Assembly: GCF_000734965.1 (NCBI RefSeq)
Contig: NZ_JMTB01000126.1
Coordinates: forward strand, 1 to 64,000
DNA: 64,000 nucleotides
Reading direction: 5' to 3'
Source of the DNA: Trabulsiella guamensis ATCC 49490
GTDB taxonomy: Bacteria > Pseudomonadota > Gammaproteobacteria > Enterobacterales > Enterobacteriaceae
The translations under genes were made by a program, and so were the position numbers. Position 1 is the stretch's first letter. Each line of letters starts with the position of its first letter. Under the pieces are notes generated by a model. The model ran no database searches and had not been told where the DNA came from. It worked only from the letters and a program-made list of their open reading frames with translations. Positions 20,149-29,454 of this stretch are shown one piece after another.

Positions 20149-21627
20149 ATGAGCCTGAGAGAAAAAACCATCAGCGGCGCGAAATGGTCGGCAATGGCGA
20201 CAATCGTCATTATCGGCCTCGGCCTGGTGCAGATGACCGTGCTGGCGCGGATCATCGATAACCACCAGTTTGGTCTGCTGACGGTGTCGCTGGTGATCAT
20301 CGCCCTGGCCGATACGCTGTCGGATTTCGGCATCGCCAATTCCATTATTCAGCGCAAGGAGATCAGCCATCTGGAACTCACTACGCTGTACTGGCTGAAC
20401 GTCGGGCTGGGGATTGTGGTCTTTGTCGCCGTCTTTTTGCTGAGCGACCTGATCGCTGATGTGCTGAATAACCCGGACCTGGCACCGCTGATGCGCACGC
20501 TGTCGTTCGCGTTTGTGGTCATTCCGCACGGGCAGCAGTTCCGCGCGCTGATGCAAAAAGAGCTGGAGTTCAACAAAATCGGCATGATTGAGACCTCCGC
20601 TGTGCTGGCGGGGTTCACCTTTACGGTCGTTGCCGCACATTTCTGGCCGATGGCGATGACCGCCATTCTGGGGTATCTGGTCAATAGCGCGGTGCGTACG
20701 CTGCTGTTCGGCTGGTTCGGTCGTAAGATTTATCGCCCGGGGTTGCATTTTTCGCTGGCGTCAGTCTCCTCCAACCTGCGCTTCGGCGCCTGGCTGACCG
20801 CGGATAGCATTATCAATTACGTCAATACCAATCTCTCCACCCTTGTGCTGGCGCGTATTCTCGGCGCCAGCGTGGCGGGCGGTTATAACCTGGCTTACAA
20901 CGTGGCGGTGGTGCCGCCGATGAAGCTCAACCCGATCATCACCCGTGTGCTGTTCCCGGCGTTCGCCAAAATACAGGATGACACCGAAAAGCTGCGCGTG
21001 AATTTTTACAAGCTGTTGTCGGTGGTGGGCATTATCAATTTCCCGGCGCTGCTGGGGCTGATGGTGGTCAGTAACAATTTTGTACCGCTGGTGTTTGGTG
21101 AGAAGTGGGCGGGCATTATTCCTATCCTGCAACTGCTGTGCATCGTCGGGTTGCTGCGCTCGGTGGGTAACCCGATCGGCTCGTTGCTGATGGCGAAAGC
21201 GCGTGTCGATATCAGTTTCAAATTCAACGTCTTTAAAACGTTTCTGTTCATTCCCGCCATCGTCATTGGCGGCCACCTTGCCGGCGCACTGGGCGTCACG
21301 CTTGGTTTCCTGTTGGTGCAAATCATCAACACCGTGCTCAGCTATTTCGTGATGATAAAACCCGTGCTCGGCTCCAGTTACCGGGAGTACATCCTGAGTC
21401 TGTGGCTGCCGTTTTACCTCTCGCTGCCGACGCTTATGGTCAGTTACGCGCTGGGCATTCTGCTCAACGGTCACTTGCCGTTGCCGCTGTTGCTGGCAGT
21501 GCAGATTGCTGCAGGGGCGCTGGCGTTCCTGGTGATGATAGTACTGTCGCGTAATGCGCTGGTGGTGGAGATGAAACGCCAGTTGTGCCGCAACGAAAAA
21601 ATGAAAACTCTGCTGCGCGCAGGGTGA
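20149..21627 (+). CDS. wzxC: Colanic acid repeat-unit flippase WzxC
   Basis: A 492-residue polytopic membrane protein of the MOP/PST flippase superfamily with about 12 to 14 helices. It opens SLREKTISGAKWSAMATIVI, typical of this branch. It moves undecaprenyl-linked colanic acid units across the inner membrane for polymerisation by WcaD. It starts 9 bases after wcaJ. Confidence 0.95.
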   Translation: MSLREKTISGAKWSAMATIVIIGLGLVQMTVLARIIDNHQFGLLTVSLVIIALADTLSDFGIANSIIQRKEISHLELTTLYWLNVGLGIVVFVAVFLLSDLIADVLNNPDLAPLMRTLSFAFVVIPHGQQFRALMQKELEFNKIGMIETSAVLAGFTFTVVAAHFWPMAMTAILGYLVNSAVRTLLFGWFGRKIYRPGLHFSLASVSSNLRFGAWLTADSIINYVNTNLSTLVLARILGASVAGGYNLAYNVAVVPPMKLNPIITRVLFPAFAKIQDDTEKLRVNFYKLLSVVGIINFPALLGLMVVSNNFVPLVFGEKWAGIIPILQLLCIVGLLRSVGNPIGSLLMAKARVDISFKFNVFKTFLFIPAIVIGGHLAGALGVTLGFLLVQIINTVLSYFVMIKPVLGSSYREYILSLWLPFYLSLPTLMVSYALGILLNGHLPLPLLLAVQIAAGALAFLVMIVLSRNALVVEMKRQLCRNEKMKTLLRAG

Positions 21628-21653
21628 AAAGAACCCCCTTTTCAGAGGTCACT

Positions 21654-22934
21654 ATGAAATTATTGATTCTTGGCAACCACACCTGCGGCAACCGTGGTGA
21701 TAGCGCCATTCTTCGTGGGCTGCTCGATGCGATCAACACGCTCGAGCCTGATGCGGATGTGGATGTAATGAGCCGCTACCCGGTGAGCTCGTCCTGGCTG
21801 CTTGACCGCCCGGTGATGGGCGATCCGCTCTATTCGCAGATGAAACAGCACAACAATGCCGCCGGCGTGATGGGGCGGGTGAAAAAACTGCTTCGTCGCC
21901 GTTATCAGCACCAGGTGTTGCTCTCGCGGGTGACCGACAGCGGCAAGCTGCGCAATATCGCCATCGCCCAGGGGTTTACCGATTTTGTTCGCCTGCTGTC
22001 CGGCTACGACGCCATCATTCAGGTCGGTGGTTCATTTTTTGTTGATCTCTATGGCGTACCGCAGTTCGAGCATGCGCTCTGTACCTTCATGGCGAAAAAG
22101 CCGCTGTACATGGTAGGCCACAGCGTCGGGCCGTTCCAGCAGCCGCAGTTTAACCAGCTGGCGAACTATGTTTTTGGTCATTGCGATGCGCTGATCCTAC
22201 GGGAATCCGTGAGCCTCAATATGATGAAACGCAGCGACATCGATACCTCTAAAGTTGAGCAGGGCGTTGATACCGCCTGGCTGGTGGATCACCATGAGTC
22301 GGATTTCATTGCCAGTTACGCGGTGCAGCACTGGTTGCAGGTGATTGCACAGAAGAAAACGGTCGCTGTTACCTTGCGCGAGCTGGCGCCATTCGATAAG
22401 CGTCTCGGCACCACCCAGCAAGCGTATGAAAAAGCGTTTGCTGACGTGGTGAACCGTATTATTGATGATGGCTATCAGGTGGTGGCGCTGTCGACCTGCA
22501 CCGGTATCGACAGCTATAACAAAGATGACCGCATGGTGGCGCTGAATCTGCGCAAATATCTGCGCGACCCGTCGAAATACCATGTGGTGATGGACGAGCT
22601 GAACGATCTGGAGATGGGCAAAATCCTTGGTGCCAGCGAACTGACTGTCGGCACGCGCCTGCACTCAGCGATCATCTCGATGAACTTCGGCACACCTGCC
22701 ATCGCAATTAATTATGAGCACAAATCAGCGGGCATCATGCAGCAACTGGGGATGCCGGAAATGGCGGTGGATATCCGTCATCTGCTGGATGGCAGCCTGG
22801 GGGCGATGGTCAGCGATACGCTCGGTCAGCTTCCGGCAGTTAACGAACGTCTGGCGCAGGCGGTTACTGCTGAACGCGCGACAGGCATGAAAATGGTGCA
22901 GTCGGTACTGGCACGAATCGGGGAGGTGAAATGA
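21654..22934 (+). CDS. wcaK: Colanic acid pyruvyl transferase WcaK
   Basis: A 426-residue protein of the polysaccharide pyruvyl transferase family. The N-terminal GNHTCGNRGDSAILRGLL and the central SVGPFQQPQFNQLA and TVGTRLHSAIISMNFGTP motifs are conserved. It is believed to add the pyruvate ketal to the terminal sugar of the repeat. The ATG at 21654 was chosen over an upstream in-frame start at 21585 inside wzxC. It overlaps wcaL by 4 bases. Confidence 0.95.
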   Translation: MKLLILGNHTCGNRGDSAILRGLLDAINTLEPDADVDVMSRYPVSSSWLLDRPVMGDPLYSQMKQHNNAAGVMGRVKKLLRRRYQHQVLLSRVTDSGKLRNIAIAQGFTDFVRLLSGYDAIIQVGGSFFVDLYGVPQFEHALCTFMAKKPLYMVGHSVGPFQQPQFNQLANYVFGHCDALILRESVSLNMMKRSDIDTSKVEQGVDTAWLVDHHESDFIASYAVQHWLQVIAQKKTVAVTLRELAPFDKRLGTTQQAYEKAFADVVNRIIDDGYQVVALSTCTGIDSYNKDDRMVALNLRKYLRDPSKYHVVMDELNDLEMGKILGASELTVGTRLHSAIISMNFGTPAIAINYEHKSAGIMQQLGMPEMAVDIRHLLDGSLGAMVSDTLGQLPAVNERLAQAVTAERATGMKMVQSVLARIGEVK

Positions 22935-24151
22935 AGGTCGGGTTCTTCTTACTGAAATTTCCGCTTTCGTCGGAGACCTTCGTCCTCAACCAGATCGTGG
23001 CATTTATTGAGATGGGCTATGAGGTGGAGATTGTCGCGCTGCAAAAAGGCGACCTGACCAATACCCATGCGGCTTACACGAAATATCAGCTGGCGGAGAA
23101 AACCCGCTGGCTGCTGGACGAGCCAGAAGGCAGAGCGGCGAAACTGAAATACCGGGCGCTGCATACCGCGCGCGGCCTGACGCGCCCGGCGACCTGGAAA
23201 GCGCTGAACGTCCGGCAATATGGCGATGAGGCGCGCAATCTGATCCTTTCCGCCATTTGCGGCATGATGCCGGAGCCTGTCCGCGCAGATGTGTTTATCG
23301 CCCACTTTGGCCCGGCGGGCGTGACCGCCGCCAAACTGCGTGAGCTGGGGGTGATTCAGGGCAAAATCGCCACCGTCTTCCACGGCATTGATATTTCCAG
23401 CCGCGAGGTGCTCAACCATTACACACCGGAATATCAGCAACTGTTTCGCCGTGGCGACCTGATGCTGCCGATAAGCGATCTCTGGTCACACCGCCTGCAG
23501 ACCATGGGCTGCCCGGCAAAAAAAATCGCCGTCTCACGCATGGGTGTGGACATGGACCGCTTTGCGCTGCGTCCGCTGAAAACCCCCGGCGATACCCTGC
23601 AGATCATCTCCGTTGCACGTCTGACCGAGAAAAAAGGGTTGCATGTGGCCATTGAAGCCTGTCGCCAGTTGAAAGAGCAGGGGGTGAATTTTCACTATCG
23701 CATCCTGGGCATTGGTCCGTGGGAGCGCCGCCTGCGGACGCTGATCGAGCAGTATCAACTGGAAGATGTCGTAGAAATGCCGGGCTTTAAGCCGAGCCAT
23801 GAAGTCAAAGCGATGCTGGACGAGGCGGATGTGTTCCTGCTGCCGTCGGTCACTGGCGCTGACGGCGATATGGAGGGCATTCCCGTTGCGCTGATGGAAG
23901 CGATGGCGGTGGGCATTCCGGTAGTCTCTACGCTTCACAGCGGTATTCCTGAGCTTATTGATGCCAATGAGTCCGGCTGGCTGGTGCCGGAAAACGATGC
24001 CAGCGCGCTGGCTGAACGTCTGCGTGAGTTTTGCGCCATCGACCCTGATGCACTGCAACCGGTAGTGCAACGCGCCCGCCAGAAGGTCGAAACTGAATTT
24101 AACCAGCAGGTGATTAACCAACAACTGGCGAGCCTGCTGTACGCGCTTTAA
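22931..24151 (+). CDS. wcaL: Colanic acid glycosyltransferase WcaL (GT4)
   Basis: A 406-residue GT-B transferase with N-terminal LKFPLSSETFVLNQI, a mid-domain VARLTEKKGLHVAIEA and the family 4 signature EGIPVALMEAMAVGIPVVST. It adds a sugar of the colanic acid repeat in the cytoplasm. The start overlaps the wcaK stop as ATGA. A strong hairpin follows its stop. Confidence 0.95.
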   Translation: MKVGFFLLKFPLSSETFVLNQIVAFIEMGYEVEIVALQKGDLTNTHAAYTKYQLAEKTRWLLDEPEGRAAKLKYRALHTARGLTRPATWKALNVRQYGDEARNLILSAICGMMPEPVRADVFIAHFGPAGVTAAKLRELGVIQGKIATVFHGIDISSREVLNHYTPEYQQLFRRGDLMLPISDLWSHRLQTMGCPAKKIAVSRMGVDMDRFALRPLKTPGDTLQIISVARLTEKKGLHVAIEACRQLKEQGVNFHYRILGIGPWERRLRTLIEQYQLEDVVEMPGFKPSHEVKAMLDEADVFLLPSVTGADGDMEGIPVALMEAMAVGIPVVSTLHSGIPELIDANESGWLVPENDASALAERLREFCAIDPDALQPVVQRARQKVETEFNQQVINQQLASLLYAL

Positions 24152-24152
24152 A

Positions 24153-24175
24153 ACCAGCCCGCCTGGCGGGCTGGT
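24153..24175 (+). repeat. Hairpin between wcaL and wcaM
   Basis: ACCAGCCCGCC and GGCGGGCTGGT form an almost continuous inverted repeat about one base T; sterically the innermost pairs would open into a five- or seven-base loop. It is not followed by a T run. It sits just after the wcaL stop, like the hairpins after wzc and manB. Confidence 0.65.
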
Positions 24176-24193
24176 GCATATCAGAGAGGAACT

Positions 24194-25600
24194 ATGCCTG
24201 ATAACCGACTTACACTTTCCCGCCGTCGTTTTCTCTCGGCAGGCACTGCTCTTGCCGCTCTCCCGTTACTGCATTTTCCCGCCGCGCGCGCCGCTGGCGG
24301 TGGTGCGTCCGTTGATATCCGCGATTACGTTTCAAACAATGACTGGATCCGCGCCTTCCGGGAGGCGTTTGCCGCAGCGGATGTGGTTGAGGTTCCGGCG
24401 GGCGTCGTGTGCGATAACATCAACACCGGCATCATCATGCCGCCGGGCAAAACGCTGCAGGTGCGGGGATCGCTGAAAGGCAACGGGCGAGGGCGCTTTG
24501 CTTTGCAGGAGGGCTGCAACATCATCGGCAAAGACGGCGGAAGCCTCTACAACATCGCGCTCGATGTGCGCGGCTCTGACTGTACGATTCAGGGCCTCGC
24601 GATGAGTGGCTACGGCCCGGTGATGCAGATTTACATCGGCGGTAAAAAGCCTGCGGTGATGCGCAACCTGCTCATCGACAATCTGACCGTGACCAAAGCC
24701 AATTACGCCATTCTGCGACAGGGTTTCCATAACCAGATGGACGGCGTAAAAATTACCAACTGCCGCTTCAGTGACCTGCAGGGGGACGCCATCGAATGGA
24801 ATGTCGCGATTAACGATAAGAACATCCTCATTTCCGATCATGTCATCGACAACATTAATTGCACCAACGGCAAAATCAACTGGGGCATCGGGATCGGTCT
24901 TGCCGGCAGCACCTACGACAATACTTACCCCGAACACCAGGCAGTAAAAAACTTTGTTGTCGCCAATATTACCGGCAGTAATTGCCGCCAGCTGGTGCAT
25001 GTCGAAAATGGCAAACACTTTATTATCCGTAATGTGAAAGCGAAAAACATTCTGCCATCGTTCAGTAAACAGGCGGGTATAGATAATGCCACGGTGGCGA
25101 TTTATGGTTGTGATAATTTCGCCATTGATAATGTCGATATGGTCAATAGCGCCGGAATGCTAATTGGTTATGGCGTTATCAAAGGTAATTATCTTTCAAT
25201 TCCGCAGAATTTTCGCCTGAATAATATCCATATGGATAACAGTCGACTGGCATATAAAGTCCGTGGTATTCAGATCTCCTCCGGCAATGCCCGGTCGTTC
25301 GTTTCCATCACCAATCTTGATATGAAGCGTGCGTCACTGGAGCTGCACAATAAGCCGCAGCATATTTTTATGCGTAATATCAATGTCATGCAGGACGCCG
25401 AGCGCGGCCCGGCACTCAAGATCAATTTCGACATGCGCAAAGATGTGCGGGGCAAGTTTATGGCGCGCGAGGACACGCTGCTGTCGCTGGCAAACATCAC
25501 GGCGGTTAACGAAAAAGGGCAGCGTTCGGTGGATATCGACCGGGTTGATCAGCATGTAGTGAACGTGGACAGATTGAATTTTGCACTGCCTGGGAAATGA
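24194..25600 (+). CDS. wcaM: Colanic acid protein WcaM, exported beta-helix protein
   Basis: A 468-residue protein, slightly longer than the usual 464. Residues 1-33 look like a twin-arginine signal ([18 protein letters not shown], then an Ala-rich cleavage region). The remainder has the repeating short-strand pattern of a right-handed parallel beta-helix, with many Asn-Ile turns as in pectate-lyase-like proteins. It is the last gene of the colanic acid operon. Its precise role is not settled; the fold suggests polysaccharide binding or processing in the periplasm. Confidence 0.93.
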   Translation: MPDNRLTLSRRRFLSAGTALAALPLLHFPAARAAGGGASVDIRDYVSNNDWIRAFREAFAAADVVEVPAGVVCDNINTGIIMPPGKTLQVRGSLKGNGRGRFALQEGCNIIGKDGGSLYNIALDVRGSDCTIQGLAMSGYGPVMQIYIGGKKPAVMRNLLIDNLTVTKANYAILRQGFHNQMDGVKITNCRFSDLQGDAIEWNVAINDKNILISDHVIDNINCTNGKINWGIGIGLAGSTYDNTYPEHQAVKNFVVANITGSNCRQLVHVENGKHFIIRNVKAKNILPSFSKQAGIDNATVAIYGCDNFAIDNVDMVNSAGMLIGYGVIKGNYLSIPQNFRLNNIHMDNSRLAYKVRGIQISSGNARSFVSITNLDMKRASLELHNKPQHIFMRNINVMQDAERGPALKINFDMRKDVRGKFMAREDTLLSLANITAVNEKGQRSVDIDRVDQHVVNVDRLNFALPGK

Positions 25601-25691
25601 TTTGCGAACAATCCTGGAAGCTTAGGCCATTTCTCAGATTTGCACTGAAGAATAAGCCGTTTTCTAAGGAGTAGAATAGAAAAATTCATAC

Positions 25692-25719
25692 TGGCTTAAC
25701 GCGGTTTTAAGACTATAAT
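25692..25719 (+). promoter_or_regulatory. Possible galF promoter
   Basis: A perfect -10 hexamer TATAAT lies at 25714-25719, about 29 bases before the galF start. The -35 position has only a weak match (TGGCTT, 25692-25697, 16-bp spacing), which could mean activator dependence. Position relative to galF is the main support. Confidence 0.45.
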
Positions 25720-25747
25720 TATTCAACCATTTACAGGTGGACATGCG

Positions 25748-26641
25748 ATGATGAATTTGAAAGCAGTAATTCCGGTAGCCGGTCTGGGCATGCATATGCT
25801 GCCAGCCACTAAAGCCATTCCAAAAGAGATGCTGCCGATCGTTGACAAGCCGATGATCCAATACATCGTCGACGAAATTGTTGCTGCAGGGATCAAAGAA
25901 ATCGTTCTGGTGACTCACGCGTCGAAAAACGCCGTTGAGAACCACTTCGACACCTCTTATGAACTTGAATCACTGCTTGAGCAGCGTGTGAAGCGCCAGT
26001 TGCTCGCTGAAGTACAATCTATCTGCCCGCCCGGTGTGACGATCATGAACGTCCGTCAGGGGCAACAGCTGGGTCTGGGGCACTCTATTCTGTGCGCGCA
26101 CCCGCTTGTTGGTAATAACCCGTTTGTTGTCGTGCTTCCGGATATCATTATTGATGAAGCCACCGCAGACCCGCTGCGTTACAACCTGGCAGCAATGGTC
26201 GCACGCTTCGAAGAGACCGGTCGTAGCCAGGTACTGGCGAAACACATGCCGAGAGATCTCAATGAATATTCTGTGATCCAAACCAAAGAGCCGCTGGAAA
26301 TCGAAGGCAAAGTCAGCCGTATTATTGAGTTTGTTGAAAAGCCGGATGAACCGCAAACGCTGGATTCTGACCTGATGGCTGTGGGCCGCTATGTGCTTTC
26401 GGCTGATATCTGGGCTGAACTTGAGCGTACCGAACCCGGCGCCTGGGGCCGTATTCAGTTAACGGACGCCATCGCTGAACTGTCGAAAAAACAGCCGGTG
26501 GATGCGATGCTGATGACGGGCCAGTCTTATGATTGCGGTAAGAAACTGGGCTACATGCAGGCGTTCGTTCAGTACGGGCTGCGTAACCTGAAGGAAGGGG
26601 CGAAGTTCCGTAAAGGCATTGAGAAGTTGCTGGCGAAGTAA
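25748..26641 (+). CDS. galF: GalF, UTP-glucose-1-phosphate uridylyltransferase-like protein
   Basis: A 297-residue GalU paralogue. The GalU nucleotide loop is altered here to [20 protein letters not shown], with His in place of the usual Thr-Arg, which is the hallmark of GalF and of its low catalytic activity. It is thought to modulate GalU and UDP-glucose supply. It is the conserved left border of O-antigen loci. Tandem ATGs at 25748 and 25751 exist; the first gives the family length. Confidence 0.95.
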   Translation: MMNLKAVIPVAGLGMHMLPATKAIPKEMLPIVDKPMIQYIVDEIVAAGIKEIVLVTHASKNAVENHFDTSYELESLLEQRVKRQLLAEVQSICPPGVTIMNVRQGQQLGLGHSILCAHPLVGNNPFVVVLPDIIIDEATADPLRYNLAAMVARFEETGRSQVLAKHMPRDLNEYSVIQTKEPLEIEGKVSRIIEFVEKPDEPQTLDSDLMAVGRYVLSADIWAELERTEPGAWGRIQLTDAIAELSKKQPVDAMLMTGQSYDCGKKLGYMQAFVQYGLRNLKEGAKFRKGIEKLLAK

Positions 26642-27097
26642 GCTACTCCCGACATTAACAGGAAATGTTGATGGTTAGAACAGACGGCAGAGGGATTATG
26701 GTATGCTAAGGCAAATCATAATGACCACTGCCGTTTTTGCATTGGAAACAATGGGTTACATCGGTTATTGTCGCAGCTATCGAAAGTAATGAACCCGATC
26801 TCCTATTGTTTTGAGTTTGGTTTAAGCACACAATAATCACTTCGGTTGGCTGGCGGCTTTGCACAAGCGAAGGGATAAGTAATATCTGAGCAGAAAAATG
26901 GATTTGTGTGCAGTGCACTGGTAGCTGTTGAGCCAGGGGCGGTAGCGTACATATTAATCTTTGGGCTGTCGCATGAGAGCAGGGACGTCATTTCAATCAT
27001 TGCTGGTAACATTAGTATGATCATAAACAATAATAATAATGTTATTTTTCTTGCCAGAGATGATTATTCCATTCTTTAAATACAAACAGGTTTTTAA
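26642..27097 (+). promoter_or_regulatory. O-antigen operon promoter and leader region
   Basis: No gene is apparent in these 456 bases. This is the expected regulatory gap between galF and the first O-antigen gene. It contains the JUMPstart/ops element at 26911-26948, about 150 bases before legB. Base composition falls sharply toward AT after the JUMPstart, marking the start of the strain-specific block. I could not pick a convincing -35/-10 pair. Confidence 0.6.
26911..26948 (+). promoter_or_regulatory. JUMPstart with ops element before the O-antigen cluster
   Basis: The 38 bases match the JUMPstart consensus nearly perfectly: a CAGTGCACTGGTAGCTGTTG block, then GAGCCAGGG leading to ops GGCGGTAGCGT at 26938-26948. 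RfaH recruited here allows RNA polymerase to traverse the long O-antigen operon. It also sets the 5' boundary of the variable locus. Confidence 0.96.
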
Positions 27098-28288
27098 ATG
27101 AGCGAAATATTACCTTTGATCGGACGTCAGCATGCGCTATTTACTAGCGATGTCTTAGCAAAAGAAGAAGAGTTAAAGAAGATTGTTTCTGATTCGCGCT
27201 TTTTGGTTTTAGGTGGTGCAGGTTCGATTGGGCAGGCGGTAACTAAAGAAATATTTAAGCGAAACCCCAAAAAGTTACATGTTGTTGATATAAGTGAAAA
27301 CAACATGGTTGAATTGGTTCGTGATATCAGAAGTTCATTTGGCTACATTGACGGCGATTTCCAGACATTTGCACTAGATATTGGATCGAAAGAGTACGAT
27401 GCTTTTATTAAAGCAGATGGGCAATATGATTATGTCCTTAATCTTTCCGCATTAAAGCATGTACGCAGTGAGAAAGATCCATTTACTTTGATGCGTATGA
27501 TTGAAGTGAATATACTAAATACAGAAAAAACCATCCAACAGTCCATTGCTGCTGGCGTTAAAAAATTCTTTTGCGTGTCAACAGATAAAGCTGCTAACCC
27601 TGTTAATATGATGGGTGCATCAAAGCGAATTATGGAAATGTTTTTGATGCGCAGAAGTAAAGAAATCAACATTTCGACTGCTCGCTTCGCTAACGTAGCA
27701 TTTTCAGATGGTTCTCTGCTTCATGGGTTTAACCAACGTTTGCTAAAAAAACAACCCATTGTTGCACCAAATGATATCAAACGTTATTTTGTCACTCCTC
27801 AGGAATCAGGCGAACTATGCCTCATGTCCTGCATTTTCGGTGATAACCGCGATATCTTTTTTCCAAAGCTGAGCGAAGCTCTTCATTTAATTTCTTTCGC
27901 GGATATTGCTGTCCTGTACCTCAAGCAGCGCGGCTATGAACCTCATCTGTGCGAGACAGAAGATGAAGCTCGTGAACTCGCTAAAACACTACCTGAACAG
28001 GGCAAATGGCCTTGTTTGTTTACTTCAAGTGATACAACAGGTGAAAAAGATTTCGAAGAGTTTTTCACTGATAAAGAGACGCTGGATATGGAGCGCTTTA
28101 TCAACCTGGGGATCATTAAAAATGAACCGCTATTTGATCCGGCACTTTTAGCTCATTTTGAAGAGCGAATTGAAGCTATGCAAACATCGCTGGAGTGGAA
28201 TAAAGACGATATTGTAAAACTGTTTTTTGAAATGATCCCTGACTTCGGACATAAAGAAACAGGCAAATACCTCGATAGTAAAATGTAA
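27098..28288 (+). CDS. legB: Nucleotide-GlcNAc 4,6-dehydratase, legionaminate pathway (LegB-like)
   Basis: A 396-residue extended short-chain dehydrogenase of the polysaccharide-biosynthesis type. The cofactor motif GGAGSIG lies at residues 39-45. The active site carries Met in place of Tyr (NMMGASKRIME), as in the PglF/FlaA1/LegB dehydratases. In the legionaminic acid route LegB makes the 4-keto-6-deoxy intermediate from an NDP-GlcNAc. Its place as first gene before an aminotransferase and nonulosonate genes supports LegB. The sugar nucleotide (GDP or UDP) is not decided by sequence, though ptmE-like downstream favours GDP. Confidence 0.85.
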   Translation: MSEILPLIGRQHALFTSDVLAKEEELKKIVSDSRFLVLGGAGSIGQAVTKEIFKRNPKKLHVVDISENNMVELVRDIRSSFGYIDGDFQTFALDIGSKEYDAFIKADGQYDYVLNLSALKHVRSEKDPFTLMRMIEVNILNTEKTIQQSIAAGVKKFFCVSTDKAANPVNMMGASKRIMEMFLMRRSKEINISTARFANVAFSDGSLLHGFNQRLLKKQPIVAPNDIKRYFVTPQESGELCLMSCIFGDNRDIFFPKLSEALHLISFADIAVLYLKQRGYEPHLCETEDEARELAKTLPEQGKWPCLFTSSDTTGEKDFEEFFTDKETLDMERFINLGIIKNEPLFDPALLAHFEERIEAMQTSLEWNKDDIVKLFFEMIPDFGHKETGKYLDSKM

Positions 28289-28302
28289 GCAAGGCATCTC
28301 GA

Positions 28303-29454
28303 ATGAATATCACTTCAATTATCGATTTTGTTCGCGACGTATACAAAACGGATGAGTTTATTCCTTTGCATGCGCCTGTTTTTAGTGGAAATGAAAAAGC
28401 ATACGTGCTTGATACTCTGGAAAGTACCTTTGTCTCGAGCGTCGGCAAATATGTTGACGATTTTGAGCGCAAAATGGAGTCTTACACGGGCACGGCAAGA
28501 GCCGTTGCGACAGTAAATGGCACTGCAGCGCTTAGTGCCGCGCTTTATCTTGCTGGTGTTAAGCGGGGCGATCTGGTTGTCACTCAGGCGCTGACTTTTG
28601 TCGCTACTTGCAACGCGCTGTATCATCTCGGTGCGGAGCCGGTATTTATTGATGTTTCCCCGGTTAGTCTCGGACTTTGCCCGGTAGCGCTGGATAACTG
28701 GCTTTCTGAGAATACCGAATTAACAGAGCATGGCTGCGTACATCGTAAAACCCGACAGGTAGTCCGGGCCGCTGTACCGATGCATACTTTCGGCCATCCG
28801 GTTGAACTGGATGAACTCATCGCAGTGTGTAAGAAGTGGCATATTGTTCTTGTCGAAGATGCGGCAGAAAGCCTGGGCTCATTTTATAAGGGTAAACATA
28901 CCGGTACGTTGGGTGAGTATGGCGCGCTAAGTTTTAACGGTAATAAAATCATTACTACTGGCGGTGGCGGAATGGTCTTTTGTCGTACGCCAGAAACCGG
29001 TGTACGCGCGAAACATGTCACGACTACCGCTAAAGTTCCGCATCCGTACGAGTTTTACCATGATGAACCGGGCTTTAACTATCGCATGCCGAATTTAAAT
29101 GCTGCGTTGGGTTGTGGGCAAATGGAGCAAATTGGAATGTTTCTCGAGCAGAAACGCGCCCTGGCAGAGCGCTATGAGGCCTTCTTTGCAGGATCGGAGT
29201 TTACATTCGTAAAAGAGCCTGAATATGCGAAGTCCAATTACTGGCTAAACGCGGTCATTTGCGAAAACCTGGACTCCCGCGATGCCATCCTGGCACAAAT
29301 GAATGAAGCGAAAGTGATGGTGCGGCCAATCTGGAAGCTTATGCATCGCTTGCCTATGTTTGAGCGGGCGATGCGAGATGATCTTAAACAATCAGAACGG
29401 ATTGAAGCCCGTCTGGTTAATTTACCAAGCTCGCCTGTGGAATGGCACTCATGA
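28303..29454 (+). CDS. legC: PLP-dependent 4-aminotransferase (LegC-like)
   Basis: A 383-residue DegT/DnrJ/EryC1-family aminotransferase. The PLP lysine is Lys215 in SFNGNKIITTGGGG, and the cofactor-binding EDAAESLGS precedes it. It should aminate C4 of the LegB product, yielding the 2-acetamido-4-amino-6-deoxy sugar nucleotide. The N-terminal FIPLHAPVFSGNEKAYVLDTL is typical of the LegC/PglE group. It overlaps the next gene as ATGA. Confidence 0.87.
   Translation: MNITSIIDFVRDVYKTDEFIPLHAPVFSGNEKAYVLDTLESTFVSSVGKYVDDFERKMESYTGTARAVATVNGTAALSAALYLAGVKRGDLVVTQALTFVATCNALYHLGAEPVFIDVSPVSLGLCPVALDNWLSENTELTEHGCVHRKTRQVVRAAVPMHTFGHPVELDELIAVCKKWHIVLVEDAAESLGSFYKGKHTGTLGEYGALSFNGNKIITTGGGGMVFCRTPETGVRAKHVTTTAKVPHPYEFYHDEPGFNYRMPNLNAALGCGQMEQIGMFLEQKRALAERYEAFFAGSEFTFVKEPEYAKSNYWLNAVICENLDSRDAILAQMNEAKVMVRPIWKLMHRLPMFERAMRDDLKQSERIEARLVNLPSSPVEWHS

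Noticed and set aside
29442-29450. Upstream ATG as the legG start
   Set aside because: It is possible, but the ATGA overlap at 29451 fits the coupling seen in the locus and the shorter N-terminus fits NeuC-family proteins.
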